Source of the DNA: Anaerostipes sp.
GTDB lineage: Bacteria > Bacillota > Clostridia > Lachnospirales > Lachnospiraceae
Reading direction: 5' to 3'
Assembly: GCA_028704435.1 (NCBI GenBank)
Contig: JAQWFL010000012.1
Coordinates: 18,146 to 82,145 of the forward strand
DNA: 64,000 nucleotides
How positions within the stretch are numbered: position 1 is the first letter of the stretch; each line of letters opens with the position of its first letter. The notes beneath the pieces were generated by a model, which worked only from the letters and a program-made list of their open reading frames with translations, made no database searches and was not told where the DNA came from. Below are positions 35,491 through 44,339 of this stretch, in pieces. The translations under genes and the position numbers were made by a program.

Positions 35491-35511
35491 TTGTTAGTCC
35501 TTACTTGACAG
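35491..35511 (+). repeat. Right 21-bp direct repeat flanking the Gabija cassette
   Basis: Identical to 31878-31898. It continues directly into S8-peptidase-derived coding sequence (reading SPYLTAAYGEKVKAYL). Confidence 0.85.
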
Positions 35512-35638
35512 CAGCATATGGGGAGAAGGTCAAGGCGTATCTGAGAAGAGGGGCGAGGCAGCTACCAGTGTTTACGGAATATCCCAATTCGGTTATAGGG
35601 TGGGGGCTCTGTGCGTGAAGGATTCGATTCCGAGGTGA
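35494..35638 (+). pseudogene. 3' remnant of a second S8 peptidase gene
   Basis: In frame this reads SPYLTAAYGEKVKAYL, RRGARQLPVF and YPNSVIGWG. It closely matches the last 45 or so residues of the intact S8 gene (YGEKVKAYLRRGARQLPGF; VGWGALCVKDSLPV). Near 35605 one base is missing relative to the intact gene. Restoring it gives ALCVKDSIPR and a stop at 35636-35638, so it is both 5'-truncated and frameshifted. It shows that a paralogous S8 gene once lay here and was lost when the Gabija segment arrived, or earlier. Confidence 0.8.
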
Positions 35639-35690
35639 TAGTTAAACAAACTTTTTTAAATAAGCAGATACTATTAGCTAGGTATTTACA

Positions 35691-36418
35691 GTGTGTAAAG
35701 TCTGGCTAGTGGTGTTTTTAGAGACAAAGAACAATATTTCGAGAAGTCTTCATTTGAAAAATATTTTTAAAGAAGGAGAACTTGATAAAAAAACAGTTAC
35801 CGAGAAATACTCGGCAACTGCTTCAGATGGAAAAAATTATCCAACCATGGTCTATAATCTGGATGCTATAATTTCGGTAGGATATAGAGTGAATTCCGTT
35901 CGAGCAACGCAGTTCAGGCAATGGACCACTAAGGTTTTAAAGACGTTTACCATTCAGGGATATGTTCTTGATAAAAAGAGATTACAGATATTTATATGAC
36001 ATCAGTTGATTATTCATTGAATGTATTTGTGACCAAAGATTTTTTTGCGAAAGTTCAGAATAAATTGCATTATGCAATTCATAAGCACACAGCGGCAGAA
36101 GTTATTGTGGAAAGAGCAAATCATGGAAAAGAACATATGGGATTAATAACTTGGAAGAATGCACCAGGAGGCAAAACTGTAAAGGCAGATGTAAGTATAG
36201 CAAAAAATTATCTATCGAAAGAAGAAATGCAGGATATAAACCAGTTTGTTTCTATGTATTTGGATTATGCGGAGCGTCAGGCAAAGCGAAGAATTCCAAT
36301 GACAATGGAAGATTGGGCTAATAGATTGGATGTTTTTCTGGAATTAAATGAAGGGGAAATACTTCAGGACAAAGGGAAAGTTACTGCCAAAATAGCCAAG
36401 AAATTTGGAAACACATAA
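35691..36418 (+). pseudogene. Broken rhuM-family gene
   Basis: Two reading frames together match RhuM. Frame one (35691-35999) has TKNNIS-LHLKNIFKEGELD and TASDGKNYPTMVYNLDAI, SVGYRVNSVRATQFRQW and LKTFTIQGYVLDKKRL. Frame two (to 36418) resumes with ITDIYMTSVDYS, FFAKVQNKLHYAIHKHTAAE, MGLITWKNAPGGK, VSIAKNYLS and MYLDYAERQAKRRIPMTMEDW. The N-terminal part and a central stretch of about 30-35 codons are missing, and the two parts are out of frame. RhuM proteins lie in islands and defence regions and are of unknown function. This copy is very likely dead. Confidence 0.82.
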
Positions 36419-36554
36419 CGCACAAATGATTCGTGAAGGGAAAGATAAGAAGGAAAGATTTCAGACATTGGAAGAAATAGAAAATATCAATTAAATATCT
36501 TAAATGAGACCGAGAAAGTGAAATTACAAGAGAATTTAAGCATGAAGAAAAATC

Positions 36555-36571
36555 TTTATAGGTTCTTTATA
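36555..36571 (+). promoter_or_regulatory. KdpE-like direct repeat upstream of kdp
   Basis: TTTATA (36555-36560), five bases, TTTATA (36566-36571). This matches the form of the known E. coli KdpE site (TTTATA-N5-TTTACA, as I recall it) and lies upstream of the kdp operon, which encodes its own KdpDE system. A classical -35 is not visible, as expected for an activator-dependent promoter. Confidence 0.6.
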
Positions 36572-36582
36572 CGAAATCAAGT

Positions 36583-36663
36583 CTCCTTAACACCAATTTA
36601 AAATGTCAAATGATATTATTATTTTATTATCAAATAAAACATTTTGAGAGGGTGTTAAGGAGG
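36583..36663 (+). promoter_or_regulatory. Inverted repeat that can sequester the first kdp-operon ribosome site
   Basis: CTCCTTAACACC (36583-36594) is a perfect complement of GGTGTTAAGGAG (36651-36662), whose AAGGAG is the ribosome site for the ATG at 36673. Inner complements AAAATGT (36600-36606)/ACATTTT (36639-36645) and TGATA (36611-36615)/TATCA (36628-36632) extend the stem. If transcribed, it would hide the ribosome site. If transcription starts inside it, it is a DNA-level dyad instead. It does not look like the ydaO c-di-AMP riboswitch. Confidence 0.6.
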
Positions 36664-36672
36664 CTGTTTTTT

Positions 36673-37020
36673 ATGAAAAAGTATAATGCATTGATTAATG
36701 AAGTGAAAAGTGATATTCAAAGAGCCCGTTACAATGATGGTGAAAGCAAAGTTGCGTTGGCTATGCAGGAAAATCCTCACTCAGCAGTGCCACATAATTT
36801 AATGGGAATTCTGTTGGAAAAGGAACATGATTATACACAGGCAATGAGACATTTTCGTGCAGCATATGCCTTAGACCCAACTTATACTCCTGCAAGAACC
36901 AATTTAGAAGAATGTGGAGATATGTGTTCTACAGGGAAGTGTTGTTATGGTAACGAGGATTATTTGGATTCAGCAGATGAGAGAGGGGGCAAACAACTAT
37001 GCAGCTTATTGTCGCATTGA
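36673..37020 (+). CDS. TPR protein leading the kdp operon
   Basis: A 115-aa soluble protein. The start at 36673 follows AAGGAGG by nine bases; the open frame back to 36610 runs through the regulatory stem. Two TPR-like helical repeats are visible: SKVALAMQENPHSAVPHNLMGILLEKE and YTQAMRHFRAAYALDPTYTPARTNLEE. The C-terminal tail is Cys-rich (CGDMCSTGKCCYG). Its 3' end overlaps kdpF by 22 bp, so it is translationally linked to the potassium pump. A role in kdp assembly or control is only a guess. Confidence 0.75.
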   Translation: MKKYNALINEVKSDIQRARYNDGESKVALAMQENPHSAVPHNLMGILLEKEHDYTQAMRHFRAAYALDPTYTPARTNLEECGDMCSTGKCCYGNEDYLDSADERGGKQLCSLLSH

Positions 37021-37088
37021 TTGGAATTTGTATTACAGCGTTATTGATTTATTACATAGTCATTTTATTGAAAGGAGATGAAAAGTAA
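36999..37088 (+). CDS. kdpF: KdpF, small stabilising subunit
   Basis: A 29-aa one-helix membrane peptide (starts MQLIVALIGI, ends LLKGDEK), exactly the length of E. coli KdpF. It begins inside the end of the TPR gene behind AGAGGGGG, and its TAA shares the A with kdpA's ATG (TAATG). KdpF stabilises the KdpABC complex. Its size, topology and position make the call secure despite the tiny size. Confidence 0.85.
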   Translation: MQLIVALIGICITALLIYYIVILLKGDEK

Positions 37089-38887
37089 TGAGCCTTATTT
37101 TGCAATATGGGTTATACCTGGTGTTATTAGTAATTTTGGCAATACCCTTGGGAAAATATATCAGCAAGGTAATGAATGGGGAAAAAGTTTGGTTGTCCAA
37201 AGTGATTCGACCATGTGAAAAAGGAATTTATAAACTCCTCCGGGTCAAAGAAGAAGAAAATATGGGCTGGAAGAAGTACTTGACAAGTGTCTTGTTATTT
37301 AGTTTATTTGGTCTGTTAGTGTTATTTTTGCTACAGATGATGCAGGGACATTTGTTTGGAAATCCACAGCATGTAGATGGAATGAATTGGAATTTATCTC
37401 TAAATACAGCGATTAGTTTTATTACCAATACCAATTGGCAGGCTTATAGCGGAGAAACTCAATTGAGTTATCTTTCTCAGGCATTGGGATTGACGGTTCA
37501 AAACTTTGTTTCAGCAGGAACAGGAATTGCCGTATTATTTGCTTTCATCAGAGGATTTATGAGAGTAAAAGAGAAAGGAATTGGAAACTTCTGGACTGAT
37601 ATAACCAGAGCGGTACTTTATATACTAATTCCCCTAGCTCTTGTAGAGTCTGTATTTTTAGTGTCTCAGGGAGTTACGCAAAGCCAAAAAGCAGCTGAGA
37701 CGGTTAAGATGATAGAACCCTTGGCAGTAGACAAGGGAGGAAACGTTATAAAAGATGCAGTCATTAAGGATAATCAGGTTAGTGTAAATGGAGTTTTACG
37801 TAAGGATGCACAGGTGGTTACTGAGCAAGCTGTACCCCTTGGATTGGCAGCAAGCCAGGTAGCAATCAAACAGCTAGGAACCAATGGAGGTGGATATTAT
37901 GGTGTCAACTCTGCCCATCCACTAGAGAATCCAACATGGGGTAGTAATCTGGTTGAAATGTTATCCCTTCTATTGATACCAGCAGCACTCTGTTTTTCAT
38001 TTGGGAGAAGCATAAAAGATAAGAAGCAGGGAAGAGCAGTGTTCTTAGCCATGTTTATTGTTTTGACTATAGCACTTGGTTCTGTGGCAGTAGCAGAGCA
38101 AACTGCACCTACGGTATTGACAGAAAATCAAATGATAGATACTGGAACAACTAATCAGGCCGGTGGGAATATGGAAGGCAAGGAATCCAGATTTGGTATT
38201 GCAGCTTCTGCTACTTGGGGTACATTTACCACTGCGGCATCCAATGGTTCTGTAAATTCTATGCATGATAGTTTTACTCCACTTGGTGGTATGGTTGTAA
38301 TGTTGTTAATGCAACTTGGAGAGGTTATTTTTGGTGGAGTTGGCTGTGGATTATATGGAATGCTTGCATTTGCAATACTGACTGTATTTATTGCAGGTTT
38401 AATGGTAGGTCATACACCAGAATATCTGGGAAAAAAGATAGAACCTTACGAAATGAAGTGGGCAGTGCTAGTTTGCCTGGCTACGCCGATTGCAATTTTA
38501 ATTGGCAGCGGAATCGCAGCAGTATTTCCTGGAATTACCGATAGTCTGAATAATACAGGTGCCCATGGATTTTCTGAAATGCTTTATGCATTCTCTTCTG
38601 CATCTGGGAACAATGGTTCTGCATTTGCTGGATTTGGAGCAGATACTGTATTTTTGAACTTAGGCTTGGGAGCGTGCATGTTATTTGCGAGATTTGTTTC
38701 AATTGTAGGAATTCTTGCCATAGCGGGAAGTATGGTACAAAAGAAAAAGATAGCCAAGACAGCAGGTACATTATCAACAAGCAATGGAATGTTTGTGTTT
38801 TTACTTATATTCGTTGTCTTATTGATTGGTGCACTCAGCTTTTTCCCAGCGTTGGCACTTGGGCCATTAGCAGAATTTTTTAGTTAG
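37088..38887 (+). CDS. kdpA: KdpA, potassium-binding/translocating subunit
   Basis: The channel-like subunit of the high-affinity K+ ATPase KdpFABC, 599 aa with about ten helices. The four selectivity-filter regions are visible: ITNTNWQAYSGE, LGTNGGGYYGVNSAHPLENPT, ATWGTFTTAASNGSVNSMHD, and FSSASGNNGSAFAG. It is slightly longer than E. coli KdpA, with an extra periplasmic loop at about 200-250. It starts with a one-base overlap with kdpF and is 19 bp before kdpB. Confidence 0.96.
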   Translation: MSLILQYGLYLVLLVILAIPLGKYISKVMNGEKVWLSKVIRPCEKGIYKLLRVKEEENMGWKKYLTSVLLFSLFGLLVLFLLQMMQGHLFGNPQHVDGMNWNLSLNTAISFITNTNWQAYSGETQLSYLSQALGLTVQNFVSAGTGIAVLFAFIRGFMRVKEKGIGNFWTDITRAVLYILIPLALVESVFLVSQGVTQSQKAAETVKMIEPLAVDKGGNVIKDAVIKDNQVSVNGVLRKDAQVVTEQAVPLGLAASQVAIKQLGTNGGGYYGVNSAHPLENPTWGSNLVEMLSLLLIPAALCFSFGRSIKDKKQGRAVFLAMFIVLTIALGSVAVAEQTAPTVLTENQMIDTGTTNQAGGNMEGKESRFGIAASATWGTFTTAASNGSVNSMHDSFTPLGGMVVMLLMQLGEVIFGGVGCGLYGMLAFAILTVFIAGLMVGHTPEYLGKKIEPYEMKWAVLVCLATPIAILIGSGIAAVFPGITDSLNNTGAHGFSEMLYAFSSASGNNGSAFAGFGADTVFLNLGLGACMLFARFVSIVGILAIAGSMVQKKKIAKTAGTLSTSNGMFVFLLIFVVLLIGALSFFPALALGPLAEFFS

Positions 38888-38906
38888 CATTCGGAGGTGA
38901 ATTGAG

Positions 38907-40952
38907 ATGTCAGAGAAGAACATGTTAAATAGAGCAGTCAAAGACTCCTTTATTAAATTAAATCCAAAAATACAGGCTGGGAATCCAGTCATGCTTCTGG
39001 TGTATATATCAGCAATTTTAACTAGTATCTTGTGGGTGGTATCCCTTTTTGGGATAGGAGATGCCTCAAGTGGTTATACATTTTCCATTGCAATTATTTT
39101 GTGGCTAACCGTATTGTTTGCAAACTTTGCAGAAGCCATTGCAGAAGGGAGGGGAAAGGCACAAGCCGATTCCCTCAGGGCAGCAAAAAAAGAAGTGGAT
39201 GCACATAAGATTCCATCTATAACAGAAAAAGAAAAAGTCCAGATAGTACCTTCAGTTTCATTAAAAAAAGGGGAACTGGTCATTGTAAAAGCGGGGGAGC
39301 AGATTCCTGCAGATGGAGAAGTTGTAGATGGTGCAGCTTCTGTAGATGAAAGTGCAATTACTGGAGAGTCCGCACCGGTAATCCGAGAAAGTGGTGGAGA
39401 TCGAAGTGCGGTAACAGGTGGAACAACTGTATTGTCTGATTGGATTGTGATTGAAGTAACCAGTGAAGCAGGAAAAAGTTTCTTAGATCAGATGATCGCA
39501 ATGGTAGAGGGTGCATCTAGAAAAAAGACGCCAAACGAGATTGCACTACAGATTTTTTTGGTGGCACTTTCTATTATATTTATCCTTGTTACCATGTCAC
39601 TGTATACGTATTCGATTTTTTCTGCGAAACAGGCGGGAATTGACAATCCAACATCTGTTACAACATTAGTGGCCTTGCTTGTTTGTCTGGCACCAACCAC
39701 TATAGGTGCATTGCTTTCTGCAATTGGAATCGCAGGCATGAGTCGTTTGAATCAGGCAAACGTGTTGGCAATGAGCGGAAGAGCCATTGAAGCAGCAGGA
39801 GATGTAGATATTTTGATGCTGGATAAAACAGGTACCATTACACTTGGTAACCGTCAAGCCGATGCATTCTTTCCAGTAGATGGAATCAGCGAAAAAGAAC
39901 TGGCAGATGCGGCTCAGTTATCATCTTTGGCAGATGAGACACCAGAGGGCAGAAGCGTGGTTATACTTGCAAAAGAAAAATTTGGAATTAGAGAAAGACA
40001 GTTAGGTGACAAAAACATTGTGTTTATCCCATTTACAGCAGCTACTAGAATGAGTGGAGTAGATTTTGATGGAAATGAAATTCGAAAAGGTGCAGCAGAA
40101 TCTATGCAGCAATATGTAGAGAGTTTTGGCGAGATTTATAGTAAAAAATGTGATGAAATTGTAAAGCAGATTGCCTCCAAAGGAGGGACACCGTTGGTAG
40201 TTACAAAAAATCACAAAGTTTTGGGTGTCATTTATCTGAAAGATATTATTAAGGATGGTGTACAGGAAAAATTTGCGGATTTAAGGAAGATGGGGATTAA
40301 GACCATTATGATTACAGGGGATAACCCGTTGACAGCAGCAGCTATTGCAGCAGAGGCTGGAGTAGATGATTTTCTTGCAGAGGCCACACCAGAAGGAAAA
40401 CTGGAGATGATTCGTGGTTTTCAGACAAAGGGTCATTTGGTGGCTATGACTGGTGATGGAACCAATGACGCACCAGCTCTTGCTCAGGCAGATGTAGCAG
40501 TTGCAATGAACAGCGGAACACAGGCTGCCAAAGAAGCAGGAAATATGGTGGATTTGGATTCTTCACCTACAAAACTTATTGACATTGTAAGAATTGGAAA
40601 ACAATTATTAATGACCAGAGGAAGTTTGACAACCTTTAGTATTGCAAATGGTTTGGCAAAATATTTCGCTATCATTCCGGCACTATTTCTTGGGCTATAT
40701 CCAGGTCTTGCTACCCTAAATATTATGGGACTTAGAAGTCCTCAAAGTGCAGTGCTTTCGGCTATTATTTATAATACACTTGTTATTATAGCGTTAGTTC
40801 CATTGGCATTGAAAGGTGTAAAATATAGGGAAGTATCCGCAGGAAAGCTGTTATCAGGAAACTTGTTGGTGTATGGATTGGGTGGTATTATTACCCCTTT
40901 CATATTTATTAAACTTATAGATATGCTTCTTGGAATCATAGGTGTTGCTTAG
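38907..40952 (+). CDS. kdpB: KdpB, P-type ATPase subunit
   Basis: The catalytic subunit of KdpFABC, 681 aa. P-type ATPase features: actuator ITGESAPVI, phosphorylated Asp306 in [12 protein letters not shown], the nucleotide domain (KFGIRER and the KGAAES region) and hinge [21 protein letters not shown]. Membrane segments flank the cytoplasmic loops as in other KdpB. A strong GGAGGTGA precedes the start. It couples ATP hydrolysis to K+ uptake through KdpA. Confidence 0.97.
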   Translation: MSEKNMLNRAVKDSFIKLNPKIQAGNPVMLLVYISAILTSILWVVSLFGIGDASSGYTFSIAIILWLTVLFANFAEAIAEGRGKAQADSLRAAKKEVDAHKIPSITEKEKVQIVPSVSLKKGELVIVKAGEQIPADGEVVDGAASVDESAITGESAPVIRESGGDRSAVTGGTTVLSDWIVIEVTSEAGKSFLDQMIAMVEGASRKKTPNEIALQIFLVALSIIFILVTMSLYTYSIFSAKQAGIDNPTSVTTLVALLVCLAPTTIGALLSAIGIAGMSRLNQANVLAMSGRAIEAAGDVDILMLDKTGTITLGNRQADAFFPVDGISEKELADAAQLSSLADETPEGRSVVILAKEKFGIRERQLGDKNIVFIPFTAATRMSGVDFDGNEIRKGAAESMQQYVESFGEIYSKKCDEIVKQIASKGGTPLVVTKNHKVLGVIYLKDIIKDGVQEKFADLRKMGIKTIMITGDNPLTAAAIAAEAGVDDFLAEATPEGKLEMIRGFQTKGHLVAMTGDGTNDAPALAQADVAVAMNSGTQAAKEAGNMVDLDSSPTKLIDIVRIGKQLLMTRGSLTTFSIANGLAKYFAIIPALFLGLYPGLATLNIMGLRSPQSAVLSAIIYNTLVIIALVPLALKGVKYREVSAGKLLSGNLLVYGLGGIITPFIFIKLIDMLLGIIGVA

Positions 40953-40977
40953 ATTCCTCAGAAAGGATGAGAAGAAT

Positions 40978-41583
40978 ATGAAACTATTTAAGAAAACAGT
41001 AGGAGTTGCTGCAGGTTTGCTGCTGGTTATGACAGTGTTGTGTGGAATCATTTATACAGCTGTGATAACGGGATTTGGGAATTTACTGTTTCCAAATCAA
41101 GTAAATGGAAGTATTATAGAAGTGGATGGAGTGAAATACGGATCTGAATTATTGGCACAAGAATTCTCTGATGAAAAACATATGTGGGGCAGAGTCATGA
41201 ACGTGTCCACTACCATGTTTCAGGATAAAGATGGAAACTATAAGATGTATAGCACACCATCAAATTTAAGTCCTAAAAGTAAAGAATTTAAGGATATTGT
41301 AGATGAAAGAGTAGATATGATACTGGAGGCGAATTCCCAAAGTAATACATCAAAAATCCCAGTGGATTTAGTTACCTGCTCTGGCAGTGGGTTAGATCCT
41401 GATATTTCGGTGGCAGCAGCGAAATATCAAGTTCCCCGAATTGCTAAGAATAATCATTTGACGGAGGATAAGGTGAATAAGATGATTGAAGCCTGTACGA
41501 CAAAAAAAGTGCTTGGTATGTTTGGAGAAAGCACAGTCAATGTGTTAAAAGTAAACTTAATGCTAGAGGGTATTTTGAAATAA
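40978..41583 (+). CDS. kdpC: KdpC subunit
   Basis: A 201-aa protein with one N-terminal transmembrane segment (VGVAAGLLLVMTVLCGIIYTAVI) and an extracytoplasmic domain with conserved GSELLAQEF, SNLSPKSKEF, PVDLVTCSGSGLDPDISVAAA and QVPRIAKNN. KdpC stabilises the pump and increases its affinity for ATP. The ATG at 40978 follows AGGATGAGAAG; the longer frame is not needed. A hairpin separates it from kdpD. Confidence 0.95.
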   Translation: MKLFKKTVGVAAGLLLVMTVLCGIIYTAVITGFGNLLFPNQVNGSIIEVDGVKYGSELLAQEFSDEKHMWGRVMNVSTTMFQDKDGNYKMYSTPSNLSPKSKEFKDIVDERVDMILEANSQSNTSKIPVDLVTCSGSGLDPDISVAAAKYQVPRIAKNNHLTEDKVNKMIEACTTKKVLGMFGESTVNVLKVNLMLEGILK

Positions 41584-41588
41584 CCAAG

Positions 41589-41621
41589 AGGCTCAGATAC
41601 AGATAATATGTATCTGAGCCT
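41589..41621 (+). other. Stable hairpin between kdpC and kdpD
   Basis: AGGCTCAGATAC (41589-41600) and GTATCTGAGCCT (41610-41621) form a perfect 12-bp stem with a 9-nt loop but no T run. It could reduce read-through or protect the upstream message, which would set different levels of pump and sensor. Confidence 0.6.
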
Positions 41622-41651
41622 AAGTGTGTTAATTGAGAGGAAGTGATATAT

Positions 41652-44339
41652 GTGGAGATACAAAGACCCAAGCCAGAGGAAATATTGGAGCATATTCAAA
41701 GTGAACAGGAAAAGATAACAAAAGGAAAATTGAAAATATTTTTTGGATATGCGGCAGGGGTAGGTAAAACCTATGCCATGTTAAAAGAAGCCAGTGAAAA
41801 AAAAGCAAAAGGAATTGATATTGTATGTGGATATATAGAGCCTCATATGCGTCCAGATACAATGCAGTTAATAGAGGGGATGGAAGTGATTCCTGTCAAG
41901 CAGGTGAAGCATCAGCAAATGATCCTTGAGGAAATGGATTTAGATGGGATATTACGCAGAAAACCACAGATTGTGTTAGTAGATGAATTTGCACACACCA
42001 ATGCAGCAGGAAGTCGCCATGAGAAAAGATATCAGGATGTAAAAGAACTCCTATATGCAGGAATTGATGTATATACAACTGTAAATGTGCAGCATATTGA
42101 AAGCTTCTGTGATATTGTGGCATCGATTACAGAGATTAGAGTAAAAGAAAGAATCCCAGATCGGGTATTTGATCTTGCGGATGAAGTACAGTTGGTGGAT
42201 GTAGAGCCATCAGTGTTAATTCATCGGTTGAAGGAGGGGAAAATATATAAAATACCTCAGGCAAAAAAAGCACTTCAGCATTTTTTTACAGAGGAAAAGT
42301 TGACAGCATTGCGGGAACTGGCACTTCGAAGAACGGTAGTCCGTATTAATTGGCAATCGGAAAAAGCAAAAAAAAGAAGTGGACATGAATATTTTACTGA
42401 AGAAAAAATTATGGTTGGAATATCAGCATCTCCGTCCAGTGAGAGAAGTATACGTACTGCGGCCAGACTGGCTCAGGCTTTTGATGGTGTTTTTATAGGG
42501 TTGTATGTAGAACCTCCTGATTTTGAAAATTTAGGGCAAGAAGACCAAAAACGTCTTGAGAGCAATATTCGTCTGGCGCAGCAGCTAGGTGCAAAAATTG
42601 AAACCATATGTGGAGAAGACATACCATTTATTATGGCAGAGTATGCAAGGACCTCTGGGATTTCAAAATTAGTAATTGGAAGAAGTAATGTAAAGAGAAG
42701 ATTTATCCCGCGGGCAACTTTTGTAGAAAGGCTCACCATGTTAGCTCCTGATTTGGACATTTACGTGATACCCGATGGTCCGGCTAGTTATCGATCTAAA
42801 ATTTCCAGGAGGGAAACAATAGAAAAAGTATCTTGGAAAGACATTGTAAAATCTCTAGGAATTCTTGCAATTGCAACGATAATCAGTCTTTGTTTTTATT
42901 ACATGGGATTTACAGAGGCTAACATTATTATTGTTTACATACTAGGGGTTATGATTTCCGGCATTACTATTTCTAATCGAATGATTACCTTTTGTTTGTC
43001 CATTTTCAGTGTGATTATTTTTAATTTTTTATTTACGGAACCGAGATTTTCACTACAAGCATATGATTCGGGATATCCCGTTACGTTTTTTATTACTTTT
43101 TTGGCTGCACTCATTTCTAGCAATCTTGCATTGAAGATGAAACTTCAGGCAAAGGAACTGGCGAAAGTGGCTTACCGTACCAAGGTCATATTAGATACCA
43201 ATCAATTATTGCAGGATGAAAAGGATATGGATGGTATTGGGAAAATCATATCGGATCAATTGTCAAAATTATTAAACCGTGATATTGTATTTTATAAGGC
43301 AGAAAATAATGTCCTGTTAGAACCAGAGGTAACCTTAACACAGGAAACTTCAAACGGGGATGTATACGTAACAAATAGTGAACAGGCGGTTGCAGCCTGG
43401 GTATATAAAAATCGAAAAAGGGCAGGTGCATCCACTGGAACATTTGGAAATGCCCAGTGCTATTATCTGGCGATTCGAAATGAAAAAGAAGTATATGGGG
43501 TTATTGCAATTGCAATGAAGTCAAAGGATAGTCTGGCTGCATTTGAAAGCAACTTATTATTTGCAGTCTTGTCAGAGGCTGCGGCAGCAATGGAGAGAGA
43601 AACACTAAGGCACAGTGAAGAAAAAGCTACGGAACAGGCCAATAGCGAGAAACTTAGAGCCAATCTTCTGCGTTCTATTTCCCACGACTTAAGAACACCC
43701 CTGACTAGCATTTCTGGTAATGCAGATATGTTACTTAGGAATGAATTTGATGAAGAAAGCAGAAGGAAAATATGCACAGATATGTATGATGATTCTATGT
43801 GGCTTATAAATCTGGTTGAGAATCTTCTATCTGTTACTAGAATCGAAGATGGCACCATGGCAATTAAAATGCACGCAGAAATGCTGGAAGATATCATTGA
43901 AGAAGCATTAAAGCATATTAATAGGAAATCCACAAAATATCATATTGAATTAATGATGGAAGATGAGATGCAACTGGTAAAAGTAGATTCTAGATTGATT
44001 GTGCAGGTTATAATTAATCTGGTAGACAATGCAATTAAATATACTCCAGTTGGAAGCAGTATTTTGATTCAGACGAGAAAAACAAGTGGAATGGTTTCCG
44101 TCGAAGTGTCGGATAATGGTCCAGGAATAGATGTAGAAGATAAAGAAAAGATATTTGATATGTTCTATACTTCAAATGCAGCAGTTGCAGATTCTAGTCG
44201 AAGCCTTGGTCTGGGACTTGCATTATGCAAATCCATTGTAAGTGCACATGGAGGAACCATAGATGTGGTTGACAATACACCAAGTGGAGCCATATTTCGA
44301 TTTACATTAATACCAGAGGAGGTGACAATACATGAATAA
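41652..44339 (+). CDS. kdpD: KdpD, sensor histidine kinase
   Basis: An 895-aa potassium/turgor sensor. Domains: KdpD N-terminal domain with Walker-A-like GYAAGVGKTYAML and LVDEFAHTNA (to about 210), a Usp-like domain (about 245-365), four membrane helices (about 395-490), a GAF-like region, HisKA with His678 (SISHDLRTPLTSIS) and the ATPase domain (NLVDNAIKYTP, DNGPGI, GLGLALCKS). The likely start is GTG at 41652, nine bases after GAGAGGAAG; GTG 41643 overlaps that site. It precedes kdpE with an 8-bp overlap. Confidence 0.95.
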   Translation: MEIQRPKPEEILEHIQSEQEKITKGKLKIFFGYAAGVGKTYAMLKEASEKKAKGIDIVCGYIEPHMRPDTMQLIEGMEVIPVKQVKHQQMILEEMDLDGILRRKPQIVLVDEFAHTNAAGSRHEKRYQDVKELLYAGIDVYTTVNVQHIESFCDIVASITEIRVKERIPDRVFDLADEVQLVDVEPSVLIHRLKEGKIYKIPQAKKALQHFFTEEKLTALRELALRRTVVRINWQSEKAKKRSGHEYFTEEKIMVGISASPSSERSIRTAARLAQAFDGVFIGLYVEPPDFENLGQEDQKRLESNIRLAQQLGAKIETICGEDIPFIMAEYARTSGISKLVIGRSNVKRRFIPRATFVERLTMLAPDLDIYVIPDGPASYRSKISRRETIEKVSWKDIVKSLGILAIATIISLCFYYMGFTEANIIIVYILGVMISGITISNRMITFCLSIFSVIIFNFLFTEPRFSLQAYDSGYPVTFFITFLAALISSNLALKMKLQAKELAKVAYRTKVILDTNQLLQDEKDMDGIGKIISDQLSKLLNRDIVFYKAENNVLLEPEVTLTQETSNGDVYVTNSEQAVAAWVYKNRKRAGASTGTFGNAQCYYLAIRNEKEVYGVIAIAMKSKDSLAAFESNLLFAVLSEAAAAMERETLRHSEEKATEQANSEKLRANLLRSISHDLRTPLTSISGNADMLLRNEFDEESRRKICTDMYDDSMWLINLVENLLSVTRIEDGTMAIKMHAEMLEDIIEEALKHINRKSTKYHIELMMEDEMQLVKVDSRLIVQVIINLVDNAIKYTPVGSSILIQTRKTSGMVSVEVSDNGPGIDVEDKEKIFDMFYTSNAAVADSSRSLGLGLALCKSIVSAHGGTIDVVDNTPSGAIFRFTLIPEEVTIHE

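Noticed and set aside
36419..36672. ydaO-type c-di-AMP riboswitch before kdp
   Set aside because: The leader lacks the conserved ydaO core; the visible structure is a simple SD-masking inverted repeat.
43463..43933. 156-codon antisense frame in kdpD
   Set aside because: Shadow of the kinase domain; no supporting signals.
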